Positions 28,145-38,697 of a stretch of DNA of 64,000 bases are shown piece by piece. Location of the stretch: the NCBI GenBank assembly GCA_016783965.1, contig JADHVO010000003.1, positions 186,001 through 250,000 on the forward strand, read 5' to 3'. Source of the DNA: Alphaproteobacteria bacterium. Its GTDB lineage: Bacteria > Pseudomonadota > Alphaproteobacteria > Micropepsales > Micropepsaceae. Both the position numbers and the translations under genes were made by a program. Under the pieces are notes generated by a model. It was given only the letters and a program-made list of their open reading frames with translations, had not been told where the DNA came from and searched no databases. Each line of letters starts with the position of its first letter. The stretch's first letter is position 1.

Positions 28145-28669
28145 ATGCGGTGGAGGGCAGGAGCGATTGCGGCACTCTGTCTTTGTGGACCGGCGTCTGC
28201 GATGACGATCACGAGCTCGGATTTCAAAGACGGCGCCGCGCTGCCGACCGCGCACATCTATCCGCGCTGCGGCGGGCTGAACGTGTCGCCGGAACTGACG
28301 TGGAGCGGCGCGCCGCAGGGCACCGGCGAACTCATCCTCACCGTGATCGACGTGTCGGTGAAGCCGAACGGCTGGTCGCACTGGATCGTGGTCAATCTGC
28401 CAACCGCCATGACTTCGCTGGCGCATGGGTTGAAGACGTTGCCATCGCCGGCAGAACCGGTGGCTAGCAATTTCGGCGACAAGTTCTACGACGGGCCGTG
28501 TCCGCCACCCGGCACCGGGACACATCGTTACGAGTTCACAATTTGGGCGATCCCGCGCAATGCGATGGTCCCGATTCAGCCTGACATGGCTGCGAACGAT
28601 CTGCTGAAGATGCTTGCGGGCGCGGCCTCTGCGCATGCAACCATCGCAGCAACCGTGACGGCTAAGTGA
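28145..28669 (+). CDS. YbhB/YbcL (PEBP/RKIP-like) family protein, exported
   Basis: Phosphatidylethanolamine-binding-protein fold, 174 residues, with a signal peptide (MRWRAGAIAALCLCGPASA) placing it in the periplasm. Conserved blocks: SSDFKDGAALPTAHIYPRCGG, NVSPELTWSGAPQGTGELIL, GWSHWIVVNLPTAM and DKFYDGPCPPPGTGTHRYEFTIWAI. Two Cys near the ligand pocket are conserved in the bacterial group. Overlaps the 3' end of the convergent MFS gene by 8 bases. SD GGGAGG precedes the ATG. Confidence 0.92.
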   Translation: MRWRAGAIAALCLCGPASAMTITSSDFKDGAALPTAHIYPRCGGLNVSPELTWSGAPQGTGELILTVIDVSVKPNGWSHWIVVNLPTAMTSLAHGLKTLPSPAEPVASNFGDKFYDGPCPPPGTGTHRYEFTIWAIPRNAMVPIQPDMAANDLLKMLAGAASAHATIAATVTAK

Positions 28670-29906
28670 CCGGCGCGTTGGCAGCGTCCGCGAGGCGGTC
28701 GATCTTACGCAAGGGCGGGAACAGGCCCATCCAGGTCCCGACTACGAACAGCGTGCCGATGCCGCCGATCACGACGGCGGGCACGGTGCCGAACCAGTCG
28801 GCGGTAATGCCGGATTCGAACTCGCCGAGCTCGTTGGAAGCACCGATGAAAAGCATCGACACGGCACTGACCCGGCCGCGCATGCTGTCGGGCGTGGCAT
28901 ACTGGATAAGCGCGGAGCGCACGAACACGCTGATCATGTCGGAGGCGCCGAGGACCGCCAGCGCGCCCAAGGAAACATAGAAGCTGCGCGACACGCCGAA
29001 CGCGATGGTTGCGACGCCGAACACGGCGACTGCGGCGAACATGATGATGCCGGTGTGCCGCCGGATCGGCCAGCGCGCGAGGCTGAAGGCCATCAGCGCA
29101 GCGCCGAGCGCAGGCCCGGCGCGCAGGAAGCCGAGGCCCACGGGGCCGGCGTGCAGGATGTCGCGGGCATAGACCGGCAGGAGCGCCGTCGCGCCGCCGA
29201 GAAGCACGGCGAACAGATCGAGCGAGATCGCGCCAAGGACCACCGGACGGTGGCGCACGAAGTCGACCCCCTCTTTCACACGCTCCAGGCGCGAGGCGCC
29301 CGTGTCGACATGCAAAGGCCGCTGGCGCCCACCGAGCGTGGCGGTGAGGACCGAGGCGAGCAGCATCAGCGCCAGGCTGAGACTGAACGTGATGTGGGCG
29401 CCGAGTGCGAAGACGAAGCCGCCCGCCGCCGGCCCTGCAATCGTCGCGGTGGTGAAGACCGAGGACGACAGCGCGATGGCGCGGGGCAGTTTCTCGGCAT
29501 TGACCAGGAACGGCAGCAGCGATTGCGACGCGGGGCCGTAGAAGCCGCGCGTCGCGCCGAACAGGACCAGCACGGCGTAGTACGGCCACACCGTCTTCGG
29601 CGCGAACAGCACCAGTGCGAGAAACAGCGCAGCACAGACGCTTTGCATCGCCTGCGTGGTGGACAGCACCTTGCGCTGGTCGAAGCGGTCGGAAATGTCG
29701 CCTGCCGGCAAGATGAGCAGGAACATCGGCGCGAACTGGCACAAACCCACCATGCCCAGCGCGAAGGTCGAGTGCGTGATGGCATAGACCTGCCAGCCGA
29801 TCGCGACCGACTGCACCTGCATGGCGATCGTCACGATGAAACGGACTGCGGCGAAGACGTAGAAATCGCGGTCGCGGTAGACCGTCGAATCGGCGGGTTC
29901 GGACAT
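28662..29906 (-). CDS. MFS transporter (EntS/MFS_3-like)
   Basis: 414 residues, twelve predicted helices. The N-terminal half shows RDFYVFAAVRFIVTIAMQVQSVAIGWQVY and the loop GDISDRFDQRKVLSTTQAM typical of the enterobactin-exporter/MFS_3 group; the second half is similarly built. Could export a small molecule or drug; substrate unknown. It starts 10 bases after the GNAT stop, so those two genes are likely one transcript. Confidence 0.87.
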   Translation of the reverse strand: MSEPADSTVYRDRDFYVFAAVRFIVTIAMQVQSVAIGWQVYAITHSTFALGMVGLCQFAPMFLLILPAGDISDRFDQRKVLSTTQAMQSVCAALFLALVLFAPKTVWPYYAVLVLFGATRGFYGPASQSLLPFLVNAEKLPRAIALSSSVFTTATIAGPAAGGFVFALGAHITFSLSLALMLLASVLTATLGGRQRPLHVDTGASRLERVKEGVDFVRHRPVVLGAISLDLFAVLLGGATALLPVYARDILHAGPVGLGFLRAGPALGAALMAFSLARWPIRRHTGIIMFAAVAVFGVATIAFGVSRSFYVSLGALAVLGASDMISVFVRSALIQYATPDSMRGRVSAVSMLFIGASNELGEFESGITADWFGTVPAVVIGGIGTLFVVGTWMGLFPPLRKIDRLADAANAPVT

Positions 29907-29916
29907 TGAATCCAGA

Positions 29917-30465
29917 TTAGCCCATCTGACCGGCGATGCGACGCAACCATTCGCCGCGCGAGATGGACCAGATATCGACCGGATAGTCCTTGCCGGCGAC
30001 GCGGAGCGCCGTGCGCTCGCCCTTTGTCTCGCCGAGGCGCACAGCGACTCTCTGCGACGACGTGTTGTCCGGGTCGATGCAGGAGATCAGCCGGTCCACC
30101 GGCTGGGTCAGGAAGGCATAGCGAATCGCAGCCTCGGCGGCTTCCGTTGCGTACCCCTTGCCCCAGGACGACTTGCCGAGCGTCCAGCCGATCTCCAGCG
30201 CCGGCCAGCCCTCGGGGTTGATCATGCCGACGCGGCCCACCATGTCGCCCGTCGCCTTCTCCTGCACGGCCCAGGCGCCATAACCGCGCAGCATCCAGTG
30301 CCCGAGCGACGACGCCATGCTGCGCCACGCCTCATCGCGCGTCATCGGCGTGGGCGCGATGTAACGCGTCACGTCGGGGTCCGCCATGATCGCCGCCCAC
30401 GCGTCCAGATCGTTGCTTGTGAATGCCCGCAACATCAGGCGCGGTGTCTCAAGTTGCGGGATCAT
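29917..30465 (-). CDS. GNAT family acetyltransferase (RimJ/RimL type)
   Basis: 182 residues with LETPRLMLRAF at the N-terminus and the acetyl-CoA site LGKSSWGKGYATEAAEAAIRYAF (RimJ/L-like). Start ATG at 30465 has GGAG nine bases upstream; an ATG five codons earlier lacks an SD. A protein or small-molecule amine could be the acceptor. Co-directional with and just upstream of the MFS gene. Confidence 0.9.
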   Translation of the reverse strand: MIPQLETPRLMLRAFTSNDLDAWAAIMADPDVTRYIAPTPMTRDEAWRSMASSLGHWMLRGYGAWAVQEKATGDMVGRVGMINPEGWPALEIGWTLGKSSWGKGYATEAAEAAIRYAFLTQPVDRLISCIDPDNTSSQRVAVRLGETKGERTALRVAGKDYPVDIWSISRGEWLRRIAGQMG

Positions 30466-30652
30466 GTGTTCATTCTCCATTCATCGCGGTCGCAGAATTC
30501 ACGGTGCCGAAATTTCTCGCGACATGTCGTGACAATGATCACGGAAACTGTATCGCGTTTGCGGGTTCTCATCCTTGCGAAAAACGGGGGGCAGCACCGA
30601 TCTCGAAGAGTGGGCCAAGAGCGGTCCTGAAAACGACAAGGAGAGTCGAGAG

Positions 30653-30964
30653 ATGAACATCAAGTCCAAAGTCACCGCCGCGCTGTTCGCGGCGTTGACG
30701 GTTGCGACACCGCTCGCACTGAGCGTGTCGCCGGCCGGCGCTGCGCCTGCGGGGATAATCCAGATGGCGCGCCACGATCACGACAATTCCCGTCGTGACA
30801 ACCACGGCCGAATGGACATGTACCACGACCGCAACCATCGCCCGCCGATGAAGCCTGAATACCGTCCGCACAAGCCGCACGGCCACTATCACTGGCGCGC
30901 CGGCCAGTGGAATTGGCGCAGCGGCATGTGGGTCTGGGCGCCGGGACTCTGGGTTCGCTTCTAG
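30653..30964 (+). CDS. Small secreted His/Trp-rich protein with YxWxxGxW repeats
   Basis: 103 residues, probably periplasmic. Signal peptide of ~31 residues (MNIKSKVTAALFAALT...VSPAGA), then a His/Asp/Arg-rich segment (RHDHDNSRRDNHGRMDMYHDRN) and a C-terminal YHWRAGQWNWRSGMWVWAP with three aromatic-x-W-x-x-G repeats, a motif of unknown role found in many proteobacterial envelope proteins. The His-rich part could bind metal, which is only a guess. SD AAGGAG before ATG 30653; followed by an intrinsic terminator. Confidence 0.8.
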   Translation: MNIKSKVTAALFAALTVATPLALSVSPAGAAPAGIIQMARHDHDNSRRDNHGRMDMYHDRNHRPPMKPEYRPHKPHGHYHWRAGQWNWRSGMWVWAPGLWVRF

Positions 30965-30986
30965 GCGGTGACAGCTGAAAGGAAGA

Positions 30987-31025
30987 AAACCCCGCGGCAG
31001 GTGAAGGTGCCGCGGGGTTTATTTT
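30987..31025. terminator. Bidirectional intrinsic terminator
   Basis: Perfect stem AAACCCCGCGGCA (30987-30999) and TGCCGCGGGGTTT (31008-31020) with an 8-base loop. U-rich tails follow on both strands (TTTATTTT on plus; TTTTCTT on minus). It separates the convergent secreted protein (ends 30964) and CPBP protease (ends 31032). Confidence 0.88.
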
Positions 31026-31031
31026 CCGGGC

Positions 31032-31907
31032 CTATGCGCGACGCACGGCGCGGTGCAATTGAACCCAGCAGAAGGCCGCGAGTACGGCAAGGCCCGCACC
31101 GATCGTCAGGAAATCCTGTGCACTGGCGAGCGTCTGCAGATAGGTCAGCGGCGCGATCTTCGGTTGCAGGATGCCGGCCGACACGAAATAGGCCGCATCG
31201 AACCCGGCATGGACGACGATGGTCGGAAGCACCGAGTTGGTCAGGCTTGCGATGCGACCAAGGATGGCCGAGACCGCAAGAAAGACGCCGAACCAAACCG
31301 CCACGTCGCCCGGCGACGTGTTGAAGTACGAGTGGTTGCTATGAAACAGCGCCCACACCAGCCCGCTCACCAGGATCGCGGGCACGACGCCGTAAGCCTT
31401 TTCCAGTCGCGATTGCATGAAGCCGCGCACGGCAACTTCTTCGACCGTGCCCGCAACGATCGCCGCCATGGCGAGACCGGCCAGCACGGCGCCCTTCGGT
31501 CCCGGCGGCAGGGTCATCGGCACCTCGCCACTGAGGCCGTTCTGCATGCGGTAGGCGACATACGCGCCGGCACCGGCGAAGAAGCTCGACCAGCCGGCGA
31601 GCAGCGATAACACGAACACCCTGAGCGGCACGGCGTTCAGGCGTGCGCCCTCGCGACGCGCAGCGGCACCGGCACGCGGCCAGCGTCCCCATTTGAGCCA
31701 CGCACCGGCGGCGGCGAGGAATGTGGCCATCGCGAGTACAAACCACGGGAATGGCGTTGGGCTATGCGCGTAGGCTGCGATCAGGCTCAGCCACACGGCT
31801 TCGCCAACGACGATAACGGTCACACCGGCGCCGATTGCACTCGCGACCGTGCGAACGACGCCGTGCTGCCTCGGTGCAGGCTCGCTATGGCTGAGTGTGA
31901 TGTGCAT
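31032..31907 (-). CDS. CPBP family intramembrane glutamic endopeptidase
   Basis: Rce1-like membrane protease (CAAX/bacteriocin-processing family), 291 residues, about eight hydrophobic helices. Active-site signatures: TVEEVAVRGFMQSRL (EExxxR), WALFHSNHS (FxxxN/H) and IVVHAGFDAAYF. ATG at 31907 follows GGAGGTAGCG; longer in-frame starts extend into an Arg-rich region with no SD. Substrate unknown; no bacteriocin genes nearby. Confidence 0.9.
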   Translation of the reverse strand: MHITLSHSEPAPRQHGVVRTVASAIGAGVTVIVVGEAVWLSLIAAYAHSPTPFPWFVLAMATFLAAAGAWLKWGRWPRAGAAARREGARLNAVPLRVFVLSLLAGWSSFFAGAGAYVAYRMQNGLSGEVPMTLPPGPKGAVLAGLAMAAIVAGTVEEVAVRGFMQSRLEKAYGVVPAILVSGLVWALFHSNHSYFNTSPGDVAVWFGVFLAVSAILGRIASLTNSVLPTIVVHAGFDAAYFVSAGILQPKIAPLTYLQTLASAQDFLTIGAGLAVLAAFCWVQLHRAVRRA

Positions 31908-32137
31908 CGCTACCTCCGTCGGCCGTCGACGCGCAGAGTCGCGAAGCTTTGATCGAAAGTGTTTGCGACGCTCTTGCGTTGCGCTTGGGAAAAGCTTGTG
32001 GATAACAAGGTCCGTATAATTACGAGATTCACGCGCGGAATCCCGCATGCGATTCATTCGCTCGTGACTGGTGATTCGCCGGTGATCAGGGCCGCCAACC
32101 GAAGTCTTGTCTTACGGTTCGAGCGGCCCACCTTTTC

Positions 32138-33418
32138 TCAACGGACGGGACGCGCGCGGGCGAGAACGCCGGCGAAACGCGGATCGTTCCTGAGCCGGTC
32201 GAGCAACGGCAGATACCGCAGCATCAGAGTTACCGGATCGTTGATCCGGATGGCCTCCTCGAGTGCTGCGAACGCGGCATCCGTGTCGCCGCCGACGGCA
32301 CGCAGCATCGCGAGATCAAGCGGCTTCGGTGTGAACATCATGCGCGGCTGCTCCAGAAGTCTCGCGCCGGCGGCGCAAAACGCCTGGAAACCGCCGATAG
32401 CGAATTGCCGTCTGAGCGTTGCCAGGGTGGTGTCAGCGGTGCCGATCAGGCGCACGCCTTCCAGCAGAGCGTCGACGGCGTCGGGATCATTGCCTGAGAG
32501 ATGCTGTGCCCAGCCCAGTGCGCTCCATGCGTCGGCGAATTGCGTGCTCCTCTGAAGCATCCTCTTCGCCTCGGCGATCGCTTGCGGGAAGCGACGGGCG
32601 CAGAGCAGGATCTGGAGCAGATCGCCGCGGGTGACGAAAGACAGCGGCTCGATCTCGATGGCGCGGCGCGCTTCACGCTCGGCTTCGACGAACCGCCCGA
32701 TCGCGGACAGCGCGAATGCACGTGTGCGATGCGCCCGGGCGAGACCAGGATCAAGCGCAATTGCCTTCAGCAGCGCCGCATCGGTGCGGGCGAAGTCGCG
32801 GTCGGCAAGCAGAATCGCGGCGCCGAGCAAGGCCCACGCCTCGGCGTTGCCGGGGTCGAGTGCCGTGGCGGCCTGCGCGGCCGCCTTGGCGGATTCGGCG
32901 AAGTGGGCGCCCTGCCCGGCCACATGCTGTGCAAGCATGGCGTCGGCCAATCCAGCGTGCGCCGCCGCGACCTTTGGATCGGCGGCAATGGCGGCTTCGA
33001 AATAGACGCGTGCCTGCGCAAGGCTCTGCGGCAGCGGCACCAGCAGCGCGGCACGGCCTTTGGCGAGCAGCGCAGCGGACTCCGTCTCCGAACCACCTGA
33101 AGGCGCATCGGCCGGCGCGATGACGAGCCGGTAGCCGCGCTTGGGCAGGGTCTCGATGAAGCGATTGCCCTTCGTCTCGTCCAGCGCGCTGCGCAGGCGG
33201 CTGATCGCGGCAGCCAGCGTGTCGTCGCCGATGGCGCGGCCCTTCCACACCGCCGCGACGACCTCGTCCTTGGCGATCACGCGGCCCGGCGAGCCGGCGA
33301 ACAGCAGCAGCAGATCCATCAGCTTCGGCTCGAGCCGTGTTTCGCCGTCCGACCCGATCAGGACGCCACGCGCGGGATCGACGCGCCAGGGTCCCAGATC
33401 GAACGGACGCGTCGTCAC
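32138..33418 (-). CDS. Soluble winged-helix (OmpR-type) regulator with TPR repeats
   Basis: 426 residues. N-terminal Trans_reg_C DNA-binding domain (1-~100: DGETRLEPKLMDLLLLFAGS, VVAAVWKGRAIGDDTLAAAISRLRSALD, IETLPKRGYRLV) directly joined to a TPR-rich helical region with at least five repeats (e.g. ALDPGNAEAWALLGAAILLAD and AIALDPGLARAHRTRAFALS). No receiver domain and no membrane helix, so it is a one-component regulator of HilA/CadC-like build without the CadC anchor. Its start overlaps the preceding secreted-protein gene by 4 bases, tying it into the mdh-proximal operon. Confidence 0.9.
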   Translation of the reverse strand: MTTRPFDLGPWRVDPARGVLIGSDGETRLEPKLMDLLLLFAGSPGRVIAKDEVVAAVWKGRAIGDDTLAAAISRLRSALDETKGNRFIETLPKRGYRLVIAPADAPSGGSETESAALLAKGRAALLVPLPQSLAQARVYFEAAIAADPKVAAAHAGLADAMLAQHVAGQGAHFAESAKAAAQAATALDPGNAEAWALLGAAILLADRDFARTDAALLKAIALDPGLARAHRTRAFALSAIGRFVEAEREARRAIEIEPLSFVTRGDLLQILLCARRFPQAIAEAKRMLQRSTQFADAWSALGWAQHLSGNDPDAVDALLEGVRLIGTADTTLATLRRQFAIGGFQAFCAAGARLLEQPRMMFTPKPLDLAMLRAVGGDTDAAFAALEEAIRINDPVTLMLRYLPLLDRLRNDPRFAGVLARARPVR

Positions 33419-33798
33419 CTCGGCACGCAGCGATACTGATCGTTCAGAACCTCGTTCCAGTGGCTCTCATCCACCGGGACGTCCGGTGCCCGGCCGGCGC
33501 GGCAGATCGCGGCGCTCCAGTCGCCATCGCTGAAGTCTTTGGTGTCCAACCCGGTATCGAAGTATTGGCCGGGCGGCACGGCGCGCTCAACCGCACCATG
33601 ACCGTGCCGCAGGAACCATACGGTCACGGCATACGGACAGCTGTTCACCGTGCCGAAGCGATAGCCGTTGAACGTCAGAAAGCCCCAGCTCTTGTGCGTG
33701 CACGCCAACACGGGTGCCGACTTGTCGGCCGCATGGCCGGGCACCGCGCCCAGCGCCAGTCCCGCGAGCGCCATCGCGCCCAAAATCCGGCCCCTCAT
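33415..33798 (-). CDS. Small secreted hypothetical protein
   Basis: 127 residues with a signal peptide of ~23 residues (MRGRILGAMALAGLALGAVPGHA). The mature domain contains four Cys in three regions (ACTHKSWGF, NSCPYAVTVWF, AICRAG and the terminal RCVPR), fitting two disulfides. GQYFDTGLDTKDFSDGDW is the most characteristic stretch. No recognised family. The ATG at 33798 follows GGGAGGGCTGGG. It shares an operon with a DUF2141 protein and a regulator. Confidence 0.72.
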   Translation of the reverse strand: MRGRILGAMALAGLALGAVPGHAADKSAPVLACTHKSWGFLTFNGYRFGTVNSCPYAVTVWFLRHGHGAVERAVPPGQYFDTGLDTKDFSDGDWSAAICRAGRAPDVPVDESHWNEVLNDQYRCVPR

Positions 33799-33816
33799 CC
33801 CAGCCCTCCCCATGAG

Positions 33817-34239
33817 CTATTGCAGGTGGATGGTGATGGTGTTCGTGCCCAGGCGCAATTCGAACCTGGTGGCCTCGAAAGGCGGCTCCGAGAAGGTTGG
33901 GCGGGCGTCGTTGGAGAAGCCGTATTTTTCGATCGGCAGGCCCATCCAGTTCATGTCGAACTGCCCGTTGCGGTTGAAGTCCTGGAACATTTTCACGGCA
34001 TAAGTGCCGGGTTTCAGGTTGTCCAGCGTGACGATGGTCTCGCCCGGGTGAGCGGGCACGACCTTGTCAGCCACCGGAGTCTGGTCGCCGGGGTAATTCT
34101 GCCGGTTGTAGAGCGCCAGGCGCAGGTCGCCGCCGCGCGGGCTGACATTTTCCACCTTGATGACCAGCGTGGACGACGGCGCGGCACAGGCGGGGCCGAT
34201 CACAAACGCAAGCAGCCCCGCAACCAGGATTCGATACAC
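33817..34239 (-). CDS. DUF2141 domain secreted protein
   Basis: 140 residues with a signal peptide (VYRILVAGLLAFVIGPACA; GTG start) and one beta-rich DUF2141 domain: GGDLRLALYNRQNYP, TVTLDNLKPGTYAVKMFQDFNRNGQFDMNWMGLPIEKYGFSNDA-like core (DFNRNGQFDMNWMGLPIEKY is diagnostic). Role unknown, probably periplasmic or surface. The GTG at 34239 is supported by GGAAGGACG upstream. Encoded 22 bases after mdh. Confidence 0.85.
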   Translation of the reverse strand: MYRILVAGLLAFVIGPACAAPSSTLVIKVENVSPRGGDLRLALYNRQNYPGDQTPVADKVVPAHPGETIVTLDNLKPGTYAVKMFQDFNRNGQFDMNWMGLPIEKYGFSNDARPTFSEPPFEATRFELRLGTNTITIHLQ

Positions 34240-34261
34240 GTGGCGTCCTTCCGGACGGAGC

Positions 34262-36501
<2,240 letters not shown>

Positions 36502-36640
36502 GACTCCGGTCGTCCTGATGCCGGAACTTCGGCACGCAACTAGGCGCCGACTATGCGAAGGCTGCCAGTGCAGAGTCAAAGAAGCGTTAACTATGTGCCG
36601 TTGCGGGACATCTTTCTGATGCGGCCGGGAGAAGCGCCCG

Positions 36641-36672
36641 AAAACAAATGGGCCGGAGCGAACTCCGGCCCA
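36641..36672 (-). terminator. Intrinsic terminator of the HU gene
   Basis: Perfect 10-bp stem TGGGCCGGAG / CTCCGGCCCA with a four-base loop, followed on the minus strand by TTTGTTTT. Starts 27 bases after the HU stop. Confidence 0.88.
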
Positions 36673-36698
36673 TAAGGTACCCAAAACGAAGACCGCGA

Positions 36699-37022
36699 TC
36701 AGATCGCTTCCTTCAGCTCCTTCGCGGCGCGGAAGGCGACCTTCTTCGAAGCCTTGATCTTGATGGCTTCGCCTGTCGCCGGGTTGCGGCCCATGCGGGC
36801 GGCGCGCTTGCGCACGACGAGGATGCCCAGACCGTTGAGACGGATGCGGGCACCCTTCTTCAGATGCTTGGTGATCAGGCCGATCGTGTCTTCCAGGATC
36901 GCATTCGCGGCCTTGTTCGACATCTCATGCTTCTCGGCCAGCGCGGCGCCAAGCTGGCGGGTGCTCACCGTTTCGACCTTCGCCTTGGCGGCCTTCGGGG
37001 CGCCAGTTCCAGCCATTGCCAT
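36699..37022 (-). CDS. HU/IHF-family DNA-binding protein
   Basis: Nucleoid protein. 107 residues: an N-terminal extension of ~18 residues (MAMAGTGAPKAAKAKVE) then the HU fold (STRQLGAALAEKHEMS...) with the DNA-binding arm RLNGLGILVVRKRAARMGRNPATGEAIKIKA-like segment (RMGRNPATGEAIKI is the consensus) and AFRAAKELKEAI at the end. Start ATG 37022 has AAGGAG ten bases upstream; a further in-frame start would extend into an unrelated region. Own terminator present. Confidence 0.93.
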   Translation of the reverse strand: MAMAGTGAPKAAKAKVETVSTRQLGAALAEKHEMSNKAANAILEDTIGLITKHLKKGARIRLNGLGILVVRKRAARMGRNPATGEAIKIKASKKVAFRAAKELKEAI

Positions 37023-37192
37023 TGTTTGGATACTCCTTTGCGAATCAAACGAATGCCCGATTTTACTGCATTTCCGAGACACCGCGCATCGGCGCAAGCA
37101 GGAAAATGCGATAAATCGGGGGTTTTTCGCGACTCGGCTGTGCGCGAAACGGATGCGGTGCGGAAAATGCCCTGTTTTCGGGGCTCAGATGA

Positions 37193-37732
37193 TTAGTGCC
37201 CGGACTTCGCGATCGCCCGCGCGATGCCTTCCAGGATCAGCCGCTCGGCGCCCATGGCGTCGATCCAGTCGCCGATCTTGGTCCATTTGTTCGGTTCAAG
37301 GTCCTTGTAGTGCTGGAAGAAGTGCGCGAGCTGGCGCAGCAGGATGTCGGGCAGTTCGGTGTAGTTCTGCACTTCCTTGTAATAAGGAAAGAGATCGTCG
37401 GTCGGCACGGCAATGATCTTCTCGTCCTGCCCGGCCTGGTCGGTCATCACCAGCGCGCCGACCGGCCGGCAGCGCACCACCGCCCCCGACACCACCGGCG
37501 AGTTCGACAGCACCAGCACGTCCAGCGGATCGCCGTCGTCCGACAATGTCTGCGGGATGAAGCCGTAATTGGCCGGATAGATCATCGAGGTGTGCAGGAA
37601 GCGGTCGACGAACAGGGCGCCGGAGGCCTTGTCGAGCTCGTATTTCACGGGCTGGCCGCCGGCCGGGATCTCGATCAGGGCGTTGACGTCGGTCGGCGGA
37701 TTGCGACCGGCGGGAATCTTGGTGATGTCCAT
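37193..37732 (-). CDS. ppa: Inorganic pyrophosphatase (family I)
   Basis: Hydrolyses pyrophosphate to drive biosynthesis. 179 residues: PVKYELDKASGALFVDRF, YPANYGFIPQTLSDDGDPLDVLVL with the metal-binding aspartates (DGDPLDVLV), and HFFQHYKDLEPNKW near the C-terminus. ATG 37732 begins MDITKIPAGRNPP, the usual N-terminus; longer in-frame codons were excluded. Lone gene between HU and a divergent SMP-30 gene. Confidence 0.97.
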   Translation of the reverse strand: MDITKIPAGRNPPTDVNALIEIPAGGQPVKYELDKASGALFVDRFLHTSMIYPANYGFIPQTLSDDGDPLDVLVLSNSPVVSGAVVRCRPVGALVMTDQAGQDEKIIAVPTDDLFPYYKEVQNYTELPDILLRQLAHFFQHYKDLEPNKWTKIGDWIDAMGAERLILEGIARAIAKSGH

Positions 37733-37833
37733 GGCGGCGCTCCGTCTTCTGGCGCCGGTCGTAGCACAGATTCCGGCGCGTTGACTCGGGCGCCCGCGGC
37801 GGCGCAGCGTTGGCTGGAAGCGCGGGGAACGCC

Positions 37834-38697
37834 ATGAAAGCCGAACCATTCGTCACCGGCCTGAGCTTTGGAGAGGGCCTGCACTGGCATCAGGGCCGCT
37901 TCTGGTACTCCGATTTCTACAGGCATCGGATTTCTACTGTCGGCCCCGGCGGCGATGTGCGGGTGGAAGTCGAGATCGAGGACCAGCCGTCGGGCCTCGG
38001 CTGGCTGCCGGATGGGCGGCTGTTGTTCGTGGCGATGACCGGCCAGAAGGTGATGCGGCGGGAGGCGGACGGGCGGATCGTGCAACACGCCGACCTGTCG
38101 GGCCTCGCCACCTTCCACTGCAACGACATGGTGGTGGATGCGCACGGCAACGCGTTCGTCGGCTGCTTCGGCTTCAACCTCGACCAGTTCATAGCCGAGA
38201 AAGGCCCCGCTGCGCTGTGGACGGGCGAGGGGCCGCCGCGTGCGCCGCTCATGTGGGTGAAGCCGGACGGCAGGGCCTCCGTAGTTGCGGCGGACATGCG
38301 CTTTCCCAACGGCACGGTCATCATCGATGGCGGAAAGACCCTGGTCGCGGCAGAGACATTTGGTCCGAGCCTCACCGCCTTCGATCTCGCACCGGACGGC
38401 AGGCTGTCGAACCGTCGCGTATGGGCGTCGCTCAGGACCGATCCACCGTCCATCGCACCTGACGGCACCTGCGCCGACAGCGAGAATTGCATCTGGGTCG
38501 CCAATCCGCTCGCACCGGAATGTATCCGTGTGGCAGAAGGCGGCAAGATCGTGGAGCGGGTGCAGACCGCGATGAACGCTTACGCCTGCGCGCTCGGCGG
38601 TTCCGATGGACGCAGTCTGTTGATCGCCACGTCGCAGAACGTGGGCGGCAACATCACCGGACAGCTCGAAATAGTGCGCGTGGGTGTACCGGCCTAG
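37834..38697 (+). CDS. SMP-30/gluconolactonase-like beta-propeller protein
   Basis: 287 residues, six-bladed propeller of the SGL family; members are lactonases or Ca-dependent hydrolases. GLSFGEGLHWHQGRFWYSDFYRH is the family N-terminus with the metal-ligand Glu, CNDMVVDAHGNAFVGCFGF carries the Asn/Asp site, and FPNGTVIIDGGKTLVAAE and CADSENCIWVANP supply later ligands. Convergent with the ABC transporter; stops share CTAG. Substrate not inferred. Confidence 0.87.
   Translation: MKAEPFVTGLSFGEGLHWHQGRFWYSDFYRHRISTVGPGGDVRVEVEIEDQPSGLGWLPDGRLLFVAMTGQKVMRREADGRIVQHADLSGLATFHCNDMVVDAHGNAFVGCFGFNLDQFIAEKGPAALWTGEGPPRAPLMWVKPDGRASVVAADMRFPNGTVIIDGGKTLVAAETFGPSLTAFDLAPDGRLSNRRVWASLRTDPPSIAPDGTCADSENCIWVANPLAPECIRVAEGGKIVERVQTAMNAYACALGGSDGRSLLIATSQNVGGNITGQLEIVRVGVPA

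Noticed and set aside
31240-31330. Possible frameshift in the CPBP protease
   Set aside because: The minus-strand frame is continuous and ends at 31032 without broken motifs.
31997-32005. Single perfect DnaA-box-like TGTGGATAA (TTATCCACA on minus) near TATAAT
   Set aside because: Only one box, no cluster, no AT-rich unwinding region and no dnaA or parAB nearby. One such 9-mer can occur by chance in 64 kb.
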